Shown here in pieces: positions 1 to 9,045 of a stretch of DNA of 64,000 nucleotides. The notes below the pieces were generated by a model. The model saw only the letters and a program-made list of their open reading frames with translations, searched no databases and was not told the DNA's origin. Origin of the DNA: Pseudomonas asuensis (GTDB lineage Bacteria; Pseudomonadota; Gammaproteobacteria; Pseudomonadales; Pseudomonadaceae); contig NZ_BMNW01000002.1 of assembly GCF_014646755.1 (NCBI RefSeq), positions 551,665 through 615,664 on the forward strand, read 5' to 3'. The translations under genes were made by a program, and so were the position numbers. Each line of letters begins with the position of its first letter. The first letter of the stretch is position 1.

Positions 1-32
1 GAGCCTAGTTTATGAAAAAACGTCCACTTCAT
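1..32 (-). CDS. ccmC: Cytochrome c maturation protein CcmC, N-terminal fragment
   Basis: Ten codons beginning at an ATG (30-32) are visible before the window ends; they read MKWTFFHKLG, which matches the usual start of CcmC, the inner-membrane protein that passes heme to CcmE. The gene lies 12 bases after the ccmB stop on the same strand, the expected ccmABC order. Only the start is present, so the call depends on the short match and the context. Confidence 0.75.
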   Translation of the reverse strand, partial: MKWTFFHKLG

Positions 33-44
33 AGCTGTTCCACT

Positions 45-716
45 TTATTCACCCACACTGATGCGTAACCCAGCGCCAATGGCGAACGGGGATAACGTCA
101 GCGATAAAACCATCAGACTTCCCAGCCACAACAACTGCCCTGTAGCGGGCATTCCATGCAGGCAGGCTTGCAATGCACCACTGCCTAAGATGAGTACTGG
201 AATGTAGAGTGGCAGGATAAGCAGGGCCAGTAACAACCCGCCCCGCTTGAGCCCTACGGTCAATGCCGCACCCACGGCGCCCAGCAGGCTTAACACAGGC
301 GTACCTAGCAGCAGAGAGAGCAGCAGCACACCAAAACATTGCGCAGGAAGTCCCAACATGAGCGCCAGAACAGGCGATAACACGACCAGGGCCAGCCCTG
401 TAAAGACCCAGTGAGCCGCAACTTTGGCCAAGACCAGAACAAAGAGTGGATGTGGAGAGAGCACCCATTGCTCAAGCGAGCCGTCTTCGTAATCGCCACG
501 AAACAGGCCATCTAACGAAAGCAATACTGCCAATAGTGCGGCGACCCAGACCAAGCCTGGAGAAAGTTCCTGTAAAAGCTGACTCTCAGGCCCCACTGCC
601 AAGGGAAACAGCGCGATGACGATCGCGAAGAAAACAAGAGGGTTAGCCAGCTCTGCAGGGCGTCGGCAAAGCAGCAGTGCTTCACGTTTAAGCAAAAGCA
701 CAAAGAGCCCAATCAT
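45..716 (-). CDS. ccmB: Heme exporter protein CcmB
   Basis: This 223-residue protein is almost entirely hydrophobic, with about six predicted membrane segments, and is the membrane partner of the CcmA ATPase in the CcmABCD complex that releases heme-loaded CcmE for cytochrome c maturation. The start chosen is the ATG of [16 protein letters not shown], because it overlaps the ccmA stop as ATGA (713-716), a sign of translational coupling. An open frame continues upstream of this ATG but lies inside ccmA. Length is normal for the family. ccmC follows 12 bases downstream. Confidence 0.92.
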   Translation of the reverse strand: MIGLFVLLLKREALLLCRRPAELANPLVFFAIVIALFPLAVGPESQLLQELSPGLVWVAALLAVLLSLDGLFRGDYEDGSLEQWVLSPHPLFVLVLAKVAAHWVFTGLALVVLSPVLALMLGLPAQCFGVLLLSLLLGTPVLSLLGAVGAALTVGLKRGGLLLALLILPLYIPVLILGSGALQACLHGMPATGQLLWLGSLMVLSLTLSPFAIGAGLRISVGE

Positions 717-1348
717 GAAATTTCCTGCCCCAGCTCTAGCTGGCGATACCGAGCTGGCTTCATCATCAACTGATGGTGCGTCGTCAGCACAACTGCTCCG
801 CCCCGATCGCAATGCTGACTGAGATGGTGCTCAAGATGCTCTACCGCATGGCGATCCAATGCGGTAAACGGCTCATCCAGTATCCACAAGGCAGGTGGAT
901 TAAGGTATAGGCGAGCCAAGGCGACACGGCGCTGCTGGCCTGCAGAAAGCGTGTGACAAGGAACATCCTCGAATCCACGAAGCCCTACCTGACCCAGCGC
1001 CTGCCAGATTGCTTCTTGAGTGGCAGGCTTGTTCAGGGCACACAGCCATGTGAGATTTTCCTCGGCTGTCAGGAGCCCCTTGATTCCAGCGGCGTGACCC
1101 AACCAGAGCAGTTGGCGGACCGACTCGTGGCACTGTTCTGAGTAAGCACGTCCAGCCAGACGCACTTCACCGGCAGTTGGCGCCATAAGCCCTGCCAGAA
1201 GGCGTAGTAAACTGGTTTTCCCGCTGCCGTTCGGCCCCATGATCTGCAGCATTTCACCAGGCTCGAGTATCAGATTGAGTTGCTCGAACAGTACACGCTC
1301 GTCACGCTCACAGGTGAGCGCAACGCCTTCAAGACAAGGGGGTATCAC
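713..1348 (-). CDS. ccmA: Heme exporter ATP-binding protein CcmA
   Basis: This is an ABC ATPase of about 211 residues, the energising subunit of the CcmABCD complex at the inner membrane. Visible motifs are the Walker A GPNGSGKT (residues 38-45), the signature LSAGQ (134-138), Walker B WILDEP (155-160) and the switch histidine in TTHHQ. The frame has no upstream ATG; I chose the GTG giving [16 protein letters not shown], and a TTG nine bases further upstream is the alternative. Neither has a clear ribosome binding site. It is the first gene of the ccm operon, divergent from the FliK-like gene at 1492. Confidence 0.9.
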   Translation of the reverse strand: MIPPCLEGVALTCERDERVLFEQLNLILEPGEMLQIMGPNGSGKTSLLRLLAGLMAPTAGEVRLAGRAYSEQCHESVRQLLWLGHAAGIKGLLTAEENLTWLCALNKPATQEAIWQALGQVGLRGFEDVPCHTLSAGQQRRVALARLYLNPPALWILDEPFTALDRHAVEHLEHHLSQHCDRGGAVVLTTHHQLMMKPARYRQLELGQEIS

Positions 1349-1491
1349 TACACGCAACCATTGGCATTAAGTCGGAGCGGAATCGGCCGCTATAGTGGGC
1401 TGGAAACAAGACCAAACCCGTCAAGTGGCCAGCATTATACACATCACGCCAGTCTGGACGACCGATTGCATGAAACTATCAGAGTGGCTAT

Positions 1492-3015
1492 ATGGCTGAC
1501 ATAGGCACTATCCGCCCCGCTCCCGCTTCCCCTACCGTTGCACGAACCGCGCCGCCAGCTGAGTCGGTCGTGCGGATTAGCTTGCCGACGGAAAGTCCAT
1601 TGCTCACTGGCGAAACGGCCCAGGCGCAGGTGGTCGCACTTAAAAAAAACTTACAAAGCTTTCAATTGTTGCTGCAACTGACGCTAAGCAATGGGCGCCA
1701 GCTTACCCTTCCCGCTGAAAGCGCCTCGCCCCTGCCAACAGGGTCTTTGCTCAATATAATAGCGCTCTCACCTAGTCGGCTTGCTGTATACATTGATAAC
1801 AAAGCAGAAGCACCGCTGAAAAGCCTGGATATCAAGATGCTTCCTGTCGGCACGTTGTTACAGACCCGTGTTATCAGCAGTCAACCTACTGATGCACTGG
1901 AAGGGCAACAGCCGTTCAAATCTGTCGTAACCCTACTCAACAGCAACCTTGCAGGCAAGCAGCTGGTAATCGATTCGCTTAACGAGCTCAAGCCCGGCAG
2001 TCTTGTGACCCTTGCAGTGCGCGATGCACAGCAGGTTGCGCTGATACCGTCCAGCGGAAGGCTCGATCAGATCGAACTCGGGCAGCAATTAGCCTCCCAG
2101 TTCCAGCGACAAGGCTCACTTGCCCAGCTCTTTCAGGCCCTGTCATTATCGGCTGGCTCGCCTGACACATCAAAAACGCTCCGCACTACGCTTAGCCAGC
2201 TGCTTGGCTCTGTACCTGATATTGAAGATCTCAAAAATCCAGATGCCCTGAAAGCATTATTCGAGCGAAGCGGCATTTTATTGGAACGTCACCTAGTTTC
2301 AGGCGAGACCGAGCGCCTGTCGCAAGATTATAAAACTCTTCTGCTACGCCTGATTAGCCAGCTGAGCCAGAACACAGCAGCCTCTGCCAGTCCTCCTCCA
2401 GCTACCGTACCGAATCTTCCAGGAAATCTGCGTAATGCCTTAACGGCGCTAGGCCAGAGCAATCCTAAAAACGCTGCATTGAACTTTCCACTGCCGTCAC
2501 GTTTAGTCAGCTCGCTGCTGCAGGAAGGCATTGAATTGGAAGAGCTGCTCAAGCTGGCAACGGCGGCCTTGTCACGCCTGCAAACCCATCAGCTTTCCAG
2601 TGTCGAGCAGACGCACCTTTACCCTGATGGATCCAGGCTACTCACGTGGCAAGGTGAATTGCCTATGCGTAACGGTGATCATTTTACTAGCTTGCAATAC
2701 AAGATACAGGAGGAGCGCCCACCTCAAAGCACTGGTGAGTCTCGCGACAGCATCTGGAAGGTAGATCTGGCATTTGATCTTGATCCACTAGGCAATATGC
2801 AAGTGGAGGCCAAGCTTGCTCGCGGTATGTTTTCGAGCCAATTCTGGGCCGAGCAGAAAGAAACCGCTGCGCTAATCACTCATGAACTAGAGCATTTTAA
2901 AGAGCGATTACTCGAAGCTGGACTGACGGTAGGCGACTTACAGTGCACGCTGGGAAAACCCGTGCGTGGATTACGTACTCACATTGAAGAACGCTGGGTG
3001 GACGAAAGCGCATGA
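1492..3015 (+). CDS. FliK-like flagellar hook-length control family protein
   Basis: This 507-residue protein has a variable, Pro/Ser/Gln-rich N-terminal half and, from about residue 395, a domain like the FliK C-terminal hook domain (Flg_hook): charged strands and helices around ITHELEHFKERLLEAGL ending in a conserved-looking LGKP segment. It is not the main fliK, which lies at 24234-25559 in the flagellar operon. Its stop overlaps the next start (ATGA), tying it to a stand-alone FlhB C-terminal domain. FliK and FlhB C-terminal domains are interacting partners in the export switch, so the pair is a plausible accessory switch or a system whose target is not the hook. The exact role is unknown. 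Confidence 0.75.
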   Translation: MADIGTIRPAPASPTVARTAPPAESVVRISLPTESPLLTGETAQAQVVALKKNLQSFQLLLQLTLSNGRQLTLPAESASPLPTGSLLNIIALSPSRLAVYIDNKAEAPLKSLDIKMLPVGTLLQTRVISSQPTDALEGQQPFKSVVTLLNSNLAGKQLVIDSLNELKPGSLVTLAVRDAQQVALIPSSGRLDQIELGQQLASQFQRQGSLAQLFQALSLSAGSPDTSKTLRTTLSQLLGSVPDIEDLKNPDALKALFERSGILLERHLVSGETERLSQDYKTLLLRLISQLSQNTAASASPPPATVPNLPGNLRNALTALGQSNPKNAALNFPLPSRLVSSLLQEGIELEELLKLATAALSRLQTHQLSSVEQTHLYPDGSRLLTWQGELPMRNGDHFTSLQYKIQEERPPQSTGESRDSIWKVDLAFDLDPLGNMQVEAKLARGMFSSQFWAEQKETAALITHELEHFKERLLEAGLTVGDLQCTLGKPVRGLRTHIEERWVDESA

Positions 3016-3326
3016 ATACTTCAAAACAAGCTATCGCCCTGGTCTATGACGGCCAGACAGCTCCCACGTTAACCGCCAAGGGTGATGCAGATCTTGCTGA
3101 GGCCATCCTCGCCTTGGCAAGAGAACACGAAGTGCCTATTTATGAAAATGCCGATCTGGTCCGCTTACTGGCACAGCTTGAGCTTGGCGATACCATTCCT
3201 GAAGCGCTATACCGCACGATTGCTGAAATTATCGCATTCGCCTGGTATCTGAAAGGCAAGCATCCTCACAATAAGCCAGTCAAGGGAGAAGGCCCTGGGT
3301 TACTCGCTCTACCTGGCAAAGTCTAA
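3012..3326 (+). CDS. Stand-alone FlhB C-terminal domain protein (EscU/YscU/HrcU family, FlhX-like)
   Basis: The 104 residues align with the cytoplasmic tail of FlhB after its autocleavage site: AIALVYDG, then AKGDADLAEAILALA, EHEVPIYEN, LVRLLAQLELGDTIPEALY and a final IAEIIAFAWYLKG. The full-length FlhB at 18571-19707 carries the same pattern after NPTH. Here the membrane segments and the NPTH motif are absent. It starts within the stop of the FliK-like gene (ATGA). In Campylobacter a similar stand-alone domain (FlhX) can replace a lost FlhB tail; whether that happens here is inference. Confidence 0.85.
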   Translation: MNTSKQAIALVYDGQTAPTLTAKGDADLAEAILALAREHEVPIYENADLVRLLAQLELGDTIPEALYRTIAEIIAFAWYLKGKHPHNKPVKGEGPGLLALPGKV

Positions 3327-3344
3327 GCACCTTATTACCGCGCA

Positions 3345-3375
3345 TAAAAAGCTATCGGCACATAGCCGATAGCTC
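3345..3375 (-). terminator. Terminator of the chemotaxis operon
   Basis: The 8-bp inverted repeat GCTATCGG/CCGATAGC (3351-3358 and 3366-3373) is followed on the minus strand by TTTTT. It lies downstream of the DUF2802 gene and between convergent genes, so it could also slow transcription from the plus strand, where no T-run follows. A second, weaker stem (CCTGCC/GGCAGG, 3402-3434) lies closer to the DUF2802 stop. Confidence 0.75.
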
Positions 3376-3451
3376 TCTGGGAAATAAAGAAATGCAAAAG
3401 GCCTGCCCGGTACAAGGCTATACCGTATGGCAGGTCAAGCAGTGCCATGCA

Positions 3452-3850
3452 TTAGGATTGCTGGCGTGCCTTATGCATCTTGCTGATCAGTTCGGCCTCG
3501 GCCCGTGAAAGTCCGCAAGACTGGGTCAGGTCATCGACACTGGCACCCAGTCCGGCGAGACGGGCAGCCTGACTGAACGACAGGCTGGCCGGGTCGCTTT
3601 GCTCGATACGGGTCAGCCTGTCAGGCAGAGGGGCAACAATCTCGTTGATTTCATGCAACTGTTCGCCCATGCGGACCGTGCCGGCCTGATAGGTTTCAAG
3701 CCGCTTGGCCAGAGCCCTCAGACGCTTTTCAGTTGTCTCCTCATGCTGGACAAATTTTGACGATTGCCGTTTAAGCTCCTGCCATAGCAGAAAGCAGGCA
3801 CCCGCCAGCCCGAGGCAAATGAACACCAGCACGATCAACGCTGCCAACAT
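3452..3850 (-). CDS. DUF2802 membrane-anchored protein of the chemotaxis operon
   Basis: This 132-residue protein starts with one hydrophobic segment (about residues 3-24), continues with a charged region likely to form a coiled coil (about 27-85) and ends in a small helical domain (93-128, AARLAGLGASVDDLTQSCGL) like a helix-turn-helix. Such DUF2802 proteins commonly follow cheW in Pseudomonas motility operons; their function is not established. The ATG overlaps the cheW stop as TAATG, so translation is probably coupled. It is the last gene before the operon terminator. Confidence 0.8.
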   Translation of the reverse strand: MLAALIVLVFICLGLAGACFLLWQELKRQSSKFVQHEETTEKRLRALAKRLETYQAGTVRMGEQLHEINEIVAPLPDRLTRIEQSDPASLSFSQAARLAGLGASVDDLTQSCGLSRAEAELISKMHKARQQS

Positions 3851-4329
3851 TAGATACTTTCCAACTCAGACCATTCTTCTTCGCTCATCATCTTATCCAA
3901 TTCCACCAGAATCAGCAGCTCGCCGTTCTTATTGCAAACGCCTTGGATAAACTTAGCGGACTCATCGTTACCAACGTTTGGCGCGGTTTCGATTTCAGAT
4001 TGACGTAAATAAACGACTTCCGCCACGCTGTCGACAAGAATACCAACAACTTGCTTATCGGCCTCAATGATCACAATGCGAGTATTGTCCGTAATCTCGG
4101 CAGAATCCAGGCCAAAACGCTGACGCGTATCAATGACTGTCACGACGTTACCGCGTAGGTTGATGATACCCAGCACGTAGCTTGGAGCACCAGGTACCGG
4201 TGCTATTTCCGTATAGCGCAGAACCTCCTGAACCTGCATGACGTTGATACCGTACGTCTCGTTGTCCAGACGGAAGGTTACCCACTGCAGGATTGGATCT
4301 TCGGAACCTTGTGCAGACGTTTTCTTCAT
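3850..4329 (-). CDS. cheW: Chemotaxis coupling protein CheW
   Basis: This 159-residue protein is a single CheW domain (about residues 12-150), with VTFRLDNETYGINVMQVQEV and LGIINLRGNVVTVID typical of the family. CheW bridges chemoreceptors and the CheA kinase in polar arrays. It is co-directional with the parP-like gene upstream and overlaps the DUF2802 gene downstream. Length is normal. Confidence 0.95.
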   Translation of the reverse strand: MKKTSAQGSEDPILQWVTFRLDNETYGINVMQVQEVLRYTEIAPVPGAPSYVLGIINLRGNVVTVIDTRQRFGLDSAEITDNTRIVIIEADKQVVGILVDSVAEVVYLRQSEIETAPNVGNDESAKFIQGVCNKNGELLILVELDKMMSEEEWSELESI

Positions 4330-4339
4330 TTTCCCAGCC

Positions 4340-4392
4340 TCGTTGATACCGCCTTGGCGGTCTTGACGGTCTTGCCGCCTTGGTTGATCCAG
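4340..4392 (-). repeat. Short direct and inverted repeats in the cheW leader
   Basis: The segment between the parP-like gene and cheW holds CCGCCTTGG twice (4349-4357 and 4375-4383), GTCTTG twice between them and GTTGAT at both ends. ACCGCC and GGCGGT form a stem. The arrangement would fold into one or two GC-rich hairpins shortly before the cheW ribosome binding site, so it may tune cheW translation or RNA processing. No known element is recognised. Confidence 0.5.
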
Positions 4393-4422
4393 AATCGACC
4401 CCTTAAGCGTAGGCCAACCCTT

Positions 4423-5310
4423 CTATTGTTTCCTTTGCTTTGCAGCACCGCTTTCAATCAACGCAGCAAGTGCTGATACATCCAGCAAGGCACACATGTG
4501 CTCAATTACCGTACCCGCCAGCCATGGCCGCTGGGATCGTTGTGTCCGCCACTTGACCTCAGCAGGGTCCAGGCGTATCGAGCGACTGACCTGATGCACA
4601 GCAATTCCCCAGTCATACCCCTCTACCGAGATAACGAACCGGAGACCGTCCTTGAAGTCTTCGCGGTAACGCTCTGGCATGACCCAACGTGCCGCGTCCA
4701 ACACCTTCAAATTGCCCTGCGGGCTAGGCAGGATACCCAGGAACCAGTCAGGCTGACCAAATAGGGGCGTCAGCTCTCGATTCTCAAGTGAATGAATCGT
4801 ACCCAAACAAATCAACGGCACCGCAAGGGTCAGCCCTGCCACGTCGAACAACAGGCATTCAAACGGCTCTTCAGCCCAATCTGGGCGCCCATCGTCGTTT
4901 GCCTTGACAGGCTGCACCTGCGGTTCTGCAACCTGACCAGCCTTAAGCGGAACGACTGTATCAGCAATTTTTTCCGGCACTGCCATAGCAGGCCTTACAA
5001 CTGGCACTACAGGAAGCCTAACAGGCTCAGCAGCTACCTGGGCAGGTTTAACCCTGACCTGAGCATCGCGTGCCTTTTCTTCGAGTACCGCAGCTTCGAA
5101 CTCATCCAGCGTCACGCACTCGGTCGCGGGCGTAATAAGAGCAGGCGCAGACACGGGCACCGCTTCGGCAAAAGAGACGACAACTGCCTCATGCTGGAGG
5201 GTGGCAGGCGTCTCTACCGGCAACTCAAGTGTCGCTTCCATCAGCAAGGCATCCAGATAGGACTGCAAAGCCAGCTGTGGACGAATTTCAGTGCTAGTAG
5301 AACGGTTCAT
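4423..5310 (-). CDS. ParP-like CheW-domain protein
   Basis: This 295-residue protein has an N-terminal peptide (IRPQLALQSYLDALLMEA), a long Ala/Pro/Val-rich linker (about 35-150) and a C-terminal CheW-like domain (about 155-285). It sits between a ParA-like ATPase gene and cheW. In Vibrio, ParP has this architecture and links the ATPase ParC to chemotaxis arrays at the old pole, so the same role is inferred here. I chose the ATG of MNRSTSTEIRPQL; a GTG 12 bases upstream is possible. Confidence 0.85.
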   Translation of the reverse strand: MNRSTSTEIRPQLALQSYLDALLMEATLELPVETPATLQHEAVVVSFAEAVPVSAPALITPATECVTLDEFEAAVLEEKARDAQVRVKPAQVAAEPVRLPVVPVVRPAMAVPEKIADTVVPLKAGQVAEPQVQPVKANDDGRPDWAEEPFECLLFDVAGLTLAVPLICLGTIHSLENRELTPLFGQPDWFLGILPSPQGNLKVLDAARWVMPERYREDFKDGLRFVISVEGYDWGIAVHQVSRSIRLDPAEVKWRTQRSQRPWLAGTVIEHMCALLDVSALAALIESGAAKQRKQ

Positions 5311-5387
5311 GTCACGTTTCACACTTGAAGATTGAAGAAACTATCGGCTGGACACCGAGAAAACTTGAGCGTTACGTCACATCTAGG

Positions 5388-6179
5388 CTAAGCGACATTA
5401 ACTGCAGCCGGTTCCGCTCCTAGCAGGTGCTTGAGCAAGGCTCTATAAGCAATGACACCACGACTATTCGCATCGTTCTGCGAGGGGGTTATCCCTGCAC
5501 GGCTGGCATCCCGCAGTTTAGTATCGATGGGGATGAATGCCTGCCACAGGTTTTCAACGTAGTTGTCTCGCAGATGCTTAAGCGTTCCAAGCGAAGCCTG
5601 TGTGCGGCGATCGAATAGGGTCGGCACAATGGTGTACGGGAGCGCCTGCTTACGTGAGCGGTTAATCATGGCCAACGTATTCACCATGCGCTCTAATCCC
5701 TTGATCGCCAGAAACTCTGTCTGGACAGGAATGACCAACTGCTGACTTGCGGCTAACGCATTAACCATCAGAATGCCCAGCAATGGCGGACTATCGATTA
5801 GCGCATAGTCAAAATCATTCCATAGTTGTGCAAGACTTTTGGAAATCACCAACCCCATGCCATTCTGTCCAGGCGACTGCCGTTCCAATGTTGCCAGTGC
5901 CGTACTGGCTGGCAGCATTGAGATGCGCTCATGGCTGGTAGGCAGCAAGAGGTTTTTAGGGAGCCCTTCTGGAACCTGTCCTTGATGCAGGAAGAGTTCA
6001 AAGGTGCTTCGCTCTAACCGGTCTGGATCCTGCCCAAAATAGCTCGTCAACGAGCCGTGAGGGTCAAGATCAACCATCAGGACACGCTTGCCCGAGTCGG
6101 CCAGAAGTCCTGCCAGAGAAACAGACGTTGTAGTCTTGCCTACCCCGCCCTTTTGATTGGCTATTGCCCAAACTCTCAC
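5388..6179 (-). CDS. ParA/Soj-family ATPase of the chemotaxis operon (ParC-like)
   Basis: This 263-residue protein has the deviant Walker A KGGVGKT (residues 10-16), the MVDLDPHGSLTSYFG segment and IDSPPLLG of ParA-type ATPases. It is not a chromosome-partitioning ParA by context: it lies between motD and the parP-like gene and no parB is nearby. In Vibrio and Pseudomonas, ATPases at this position place chemotaxis proteins at the flagellated pole. Length is typical of the short ParA group without an N-terminal DNA-binding domain. Confidence 0.9.
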   Translation of the reverse strand: MRVWAIANQKGGVGKTTTSVSLAGLLADSGKRVLMVDLDPHGSLTSYFGQDPDRLERSTFELFLHQGQVPEGLPKNLLLPTSHERISMLPASTALATLERQSPGQNGMGLVISKSLAQLWNDFDYALIDSPPLLGILMVNALAASQQLVIPVQTEFLAIKGLERMVNTLAMINRSRKQALPYTIVPTLFDRRTQASLGTLKHLRDNYVENLWQAFIPIDTKLRDASRAGITPSQNDANSRGVIAYRALLKHLLGAEPAAVNVA

Positions 6180-6221
6180 GTTCTACCCTCCCCAGGCAGC
6201 GCATTGCAGTGCCAAGGCCAA

Positions 6222-6242
6222 GCCGCTGGCTAAACCAGCGGC
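6222..6242 (-). other. Stem-loop between motD and the parA-like gene
   Basis: GCCGCTGG (6222-6229) and CCAGCGGC (6235-6242) form a perfect 8-bp stem with a five-base loop in the 92-base gap. There is no T-run on either strand, so an RNA-processing or stability element fits better than a terminator. Confidence 0.5.
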
Positions 6243-6271
6243 GAAGATTTGACAGCGATTGGTTCTACCGC

Positions 6272-7093
6272 TTACTTAGAGGGAGCAGGTGCACTTTGCG
6301 TGCCATTTTTGCTAGCAGCGGAACGCTCCTGGAAGCCACTGATACCACGATGAATATCAACGTTACGAGAAATAAGTAAGACAACCCGGCGGTTACGCGC
6401 CCTACCCATAGCGGTCGAGTTATCCGCAATTGGCTGATAGCTACCATACCCAACGACAGCAAGCCGCTCAGGCGTAACACCATCACCAATAAGCATCCGG
6501 GCAATACTGGCGGAGCGCGCAGCGGACAGCTCCCAGTTGGTCGGATATTGCGGCGTACTGATTGGAATATTGTCAGTAAACCCTTCTACCTGAATTGGAT
6601 TTTTGTAAGGCGCCAGAATTTTGGCAACCTTAGCCATTAGCCCAAACGCAGGATCTCCCGGTATAGCATCCCCACTGGGAAACAGAAGATTGGAATTCAG
6701 TTCAATTTCCAGCCAGGTTTCAGTTGCCCTCAGGCTCATCTGATCCGAATCAATAAGGTCGCCAAAGGCGTTCTGCATGCTCGTTGCAATCTGCTCAAGC
6801 GGATCGACTGTCTGAGTCGTCGCTGGAGAGGTGTCTGTGGCAGGCGTATTCTGCTCAATGGTTGGCTGAACGCTACGCGGTACCTGGTCACCAATGGGAA
6901 TAGGTTTCATGGAGCGATCTGGCTCTGTGAAGATCCCCGTAAGCGCTTCAGAAAGAATCTTATATTTGCCCTCATTGATGGATGAAATGGAGTACATCAC
7001 AACAAAGAAGGCAAATAAGAGGGTAATAAAGTCCGCATAGGACACCAGCCACCGCTCGTGATTTTCGTGCTCTTCGGGTCGACGACGGCGCAT
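6272..7093 (-). CDS. motD: Flagellar motor stator protein MotD
   Basis: This 273-residue MotB-family protein has one membrane segment (about residues 17-38), including the proton-binding aspartate in SYADFITLLFAFF (Asp21), and a C-terminal OmpA-like peptidoglycan-binding domain (about 150-250) with TNWELSAARSASIARML and VGYGSYQP. With MotC it forms one of the two stators typical of Pseudomonas. It starts three bases after the motC stop. Confidence 0.94.
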   Translation of the reverse strand: MRRRRPEEHENHERWLVSYADFITLLFAFFVVMYSISSINEGKYKILSEALTGIFTEPDRSMKPIPIGDQVPRSVQPTIEQNTPATDTSPATTQTVDPLEQIATSMQNAFGDLIDSDQMSLRATETWLEIELNSNLLFPSGDAIPGDPAFGLMAKVAKILAPYKNPIQVEGFTDNIPISTPQYPTNWELSAARSASIARMLIGDGVTPERLAVVGYGSYQPIADNSTAMGRARNRRVVLLISRNVDIHRGISGFQERSAASKNGTQSAPAPSK

Positions 7094-7096
7094 CGG

Positions 7097-7837
7097 TTAC
7101 TCCATGAAGCCTTGCAGCTTGAGTTCGATGGAGCGAGGATTTTCACCTTCGCCAATAGACAACAGACCTTCCAGAAGCATTTCTCGATAACGCGTCTGAC
7201 GTAGCGCCATGCCTTTGAGTTTGTTGGCAATAGGAAGCAATAACAGGTTGGCAAAGGCGACACCGTAGATTGTGGCTACGAAGGCAACGGCAATACCATT
7301 GCCTAGCTGGGAAGGATCTGCCAGATTCTGCATGACATGGATAAGCCCCATCACGGCACCGATAATACCAATAGTCGGTGCATAGCCACCCATGGCTTCG
7401 AACAGTTTGGCCGCCTGAATATCACGATCCTCCTGACCGTACATGTCCACTTCCAGAATGCTACGAATGGCTTCGGGTTCAGCACCATCAACCAGAAGCT
7501 GTAAGCCTTTACGCGCAAAGGGATCACGTTCGGAGTCAACAAGCGGCTCAAGCCCTAACAGCCCTTCCTTGCGCGCCGACATGCTCCAGCCAATGATGCG
7601 ATTGATACCAGCCGGCATATCAATTTTAGGCGGCAGGAAAACCCAACTAAGCATCGTAAGAGAGCGCTTGAGAGTGCGAGTAGGCGTTTGCAGCATTGCA
7701 GCACCGCACGTACCGCCCAATACGATCAGGGCTGCAGGCCCGTTGAGTAAAGCGGCAATGGTGCCACCTTCAAGAAAGTTACCTCCAATGATGGCAATAA
7801 AGGCCAACAGGATGCCAATAAGGCTTAAGACATCCAC
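7097..7837 (-). CDS. motC: Flagellar motor stator protein MotC
   Basis: This 246-residue MotA/TolQ/ExbB-family protein has four membrane segments and a cytoplasmic loop between the second and third that carries charged residues for rotor contact. The start is a GTG at 7835-7837, preceded by GGGAG at suitable spacing. MotC forms the ion channel with MotD, encoded three bases downstream. It follows cheB in the same operon. Confidence 0.94.
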   Translation of the reverse strand: MDVLSLIGILLAFIAIIGGNFLEGGTIAALLNGPAALIVLGGTCGAAMLQTPTRTLKRSLTMLSWVFLPPKIDMPAGINRIIGWSMSARKEGLLGLEPLVDSERDPFARKGLQLLVDGAEPEAIRSILEVDMYGQEDRDIQAAKLFEAMGGYAPTIGIIGAVMGLIHVMQNLADPSQLGNGIAVAFVATIYGVAFANLLLLPIANKLKGMALRQTRYREMLLEGLLSIGEGENPRSIELKLQGFME

Positions 7838-7922
7838 ACATCATCTCCCTAAGGCATGGCCGCCAGCCAAAACCTGTCAAATTCAAACCCAGCGCCGCTT
7901 CTGCCGAGCAGAAGCAGTACTA

Positions 7923-9017
7923 TTACGTGCACGCGTCAGTAATATGTCGACCGATGTCGTCAAGACTGTAGACGGCATCTGCCAGATTTGCCTTGACCAC
8001 TGCCATTGGCATGCCATAAATCACGCAGCTGGCTTCGTCTTGAGCCCATATCTGGCTGCCACCCTGCTTGAGCAGGCGTGCACCTTCGCGACCATCGGAG
8101 CCCATGCCAGTCAACACAACGGCCAATACCTTGTCGGTGAAGACCTTGGCAGCCGAACCAAACGTAATATCAACGCAGGGCTTGTAATTCAGTCGCTCAT
8201 CACCCGGCAGGATTTTTACAGCACCCCGCCCGTCCAGCATCATTTGTTTACCGCCGGGTGCCAAGAGCGCCAGCCCTGGACGAAGCTGATCACCATCCTC
8301 AGCTTCCTTGACAGAAATCTTGCATAACTTGTCTAAACGCTCCGCAAATGCCTTGGTAAAGGCTGCAGGCATGTGCTGAATTAGCACAATCGGCGCAGGA
8401 AAGTTGGCAGGCAGCTGAGTCAGCACACGCTGCAAAGCCACCGGACCGCCGGTCGACGTGCCAATTGCTACCAGCTTATAGTTTTTACGACGTGGCGCAG
8501 CACTACTCACCGGCGCTGAGGACGACGAGCTTGCTGAAGCAGACCGTACCGCCGGACGAGATATTGCTGGCGAGGATGCAGCGGTATGAGCCGATACGCT
8601 CCCCGAGGCAGAGCGACGATTGCTTCGGGCAATGGTATGGATTTTCTCGCACAGGAGACGCTTTACGCTCTCTGGATGACGAGAAATATCCTCAAAATTC
8701 TTGGGTAGATAATCCACCGCGCCCGCATCCAGCGCGTCGAGCGTAACTCGAGCGCCTTCATGCGTAAGCGAAGAGAACATCAGAACGGGCGTCGGGCACT
8801 TTTGCATGATGTGCCGAACAGCCGTAATACCGTCCATGAAGGGCATTTCGTAGTCCATGGTAACGACGTCGGGTTTCAACGCCATCACCTGGTCAATCCC
8901 TTCACGCCCATTGGTCGCCGTCCCGACGACCGTGATATTAGGGTCACCCGCCAGGATTTCAGTCAAACGGCGGCGGAAGAAACCCGAATCATCCACCACC
9001 AACACTCTTACAGCCAT
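7923..9017 (-). CDS. cheB: Chemotaxis protein-glutamate methylesterase CheB
   Basis: This 364-residue enzyme has a receiver domain (1-120, phospho-acceptor Asp55 in [11 protein letters not shown]), a Ser/Ala-rich linker (about 132-176) and a methylesterase domain with the catalytic set Ser188 (GTSTGG), His215 (IQHMP) and Asp308 (GMGSDG). It removes receptor methyl groups in adaptation. The linker is longer than in enteric CheB. No cheR is present in the window. It follows cheA by 28 bases. Confidence 0.95.
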   Translation of the reverse strand: MAVRVLVVDDSGFFRRRLTEILAGDPNITVVGTATNGREGIDQVMALKPDVVTMDYEMPFMDGITAVRHIMQKCPTPVLMFSSLTHEGARVTLDALDAGAVDYLPKNFEDISRHPESVKRLLCEKIHTIARSNRRSASGSVSAHTAASSPAISRPAVRSASASSSSSAPVSSAAPRRKNYKLVAIGTSTGGPVALQRVLTQLPANFPAPIVLIQHMPAAFTKAFAERLDKLCKISVKEAEDGDQLRPGLALLAPGGKQMMLDGRGAVKILPGDERLNYKPCVDITFGSAAKVFTDKVLAVVLTGMGSDGREGARLLKQGGSQIWAQDEASCVIYGMPMAVVKANLADAVYSLDDIGRHITDACT

Positions 9018-9045
9018 ATGACACTCCTAACGGCGGGGCTTTGGC

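Noticed and set aside
7443..8327. 294-codon plus-strand frame across cheB and motC
   Set aside because: It spans two clear genes on the other strand and has low-complexity composition.
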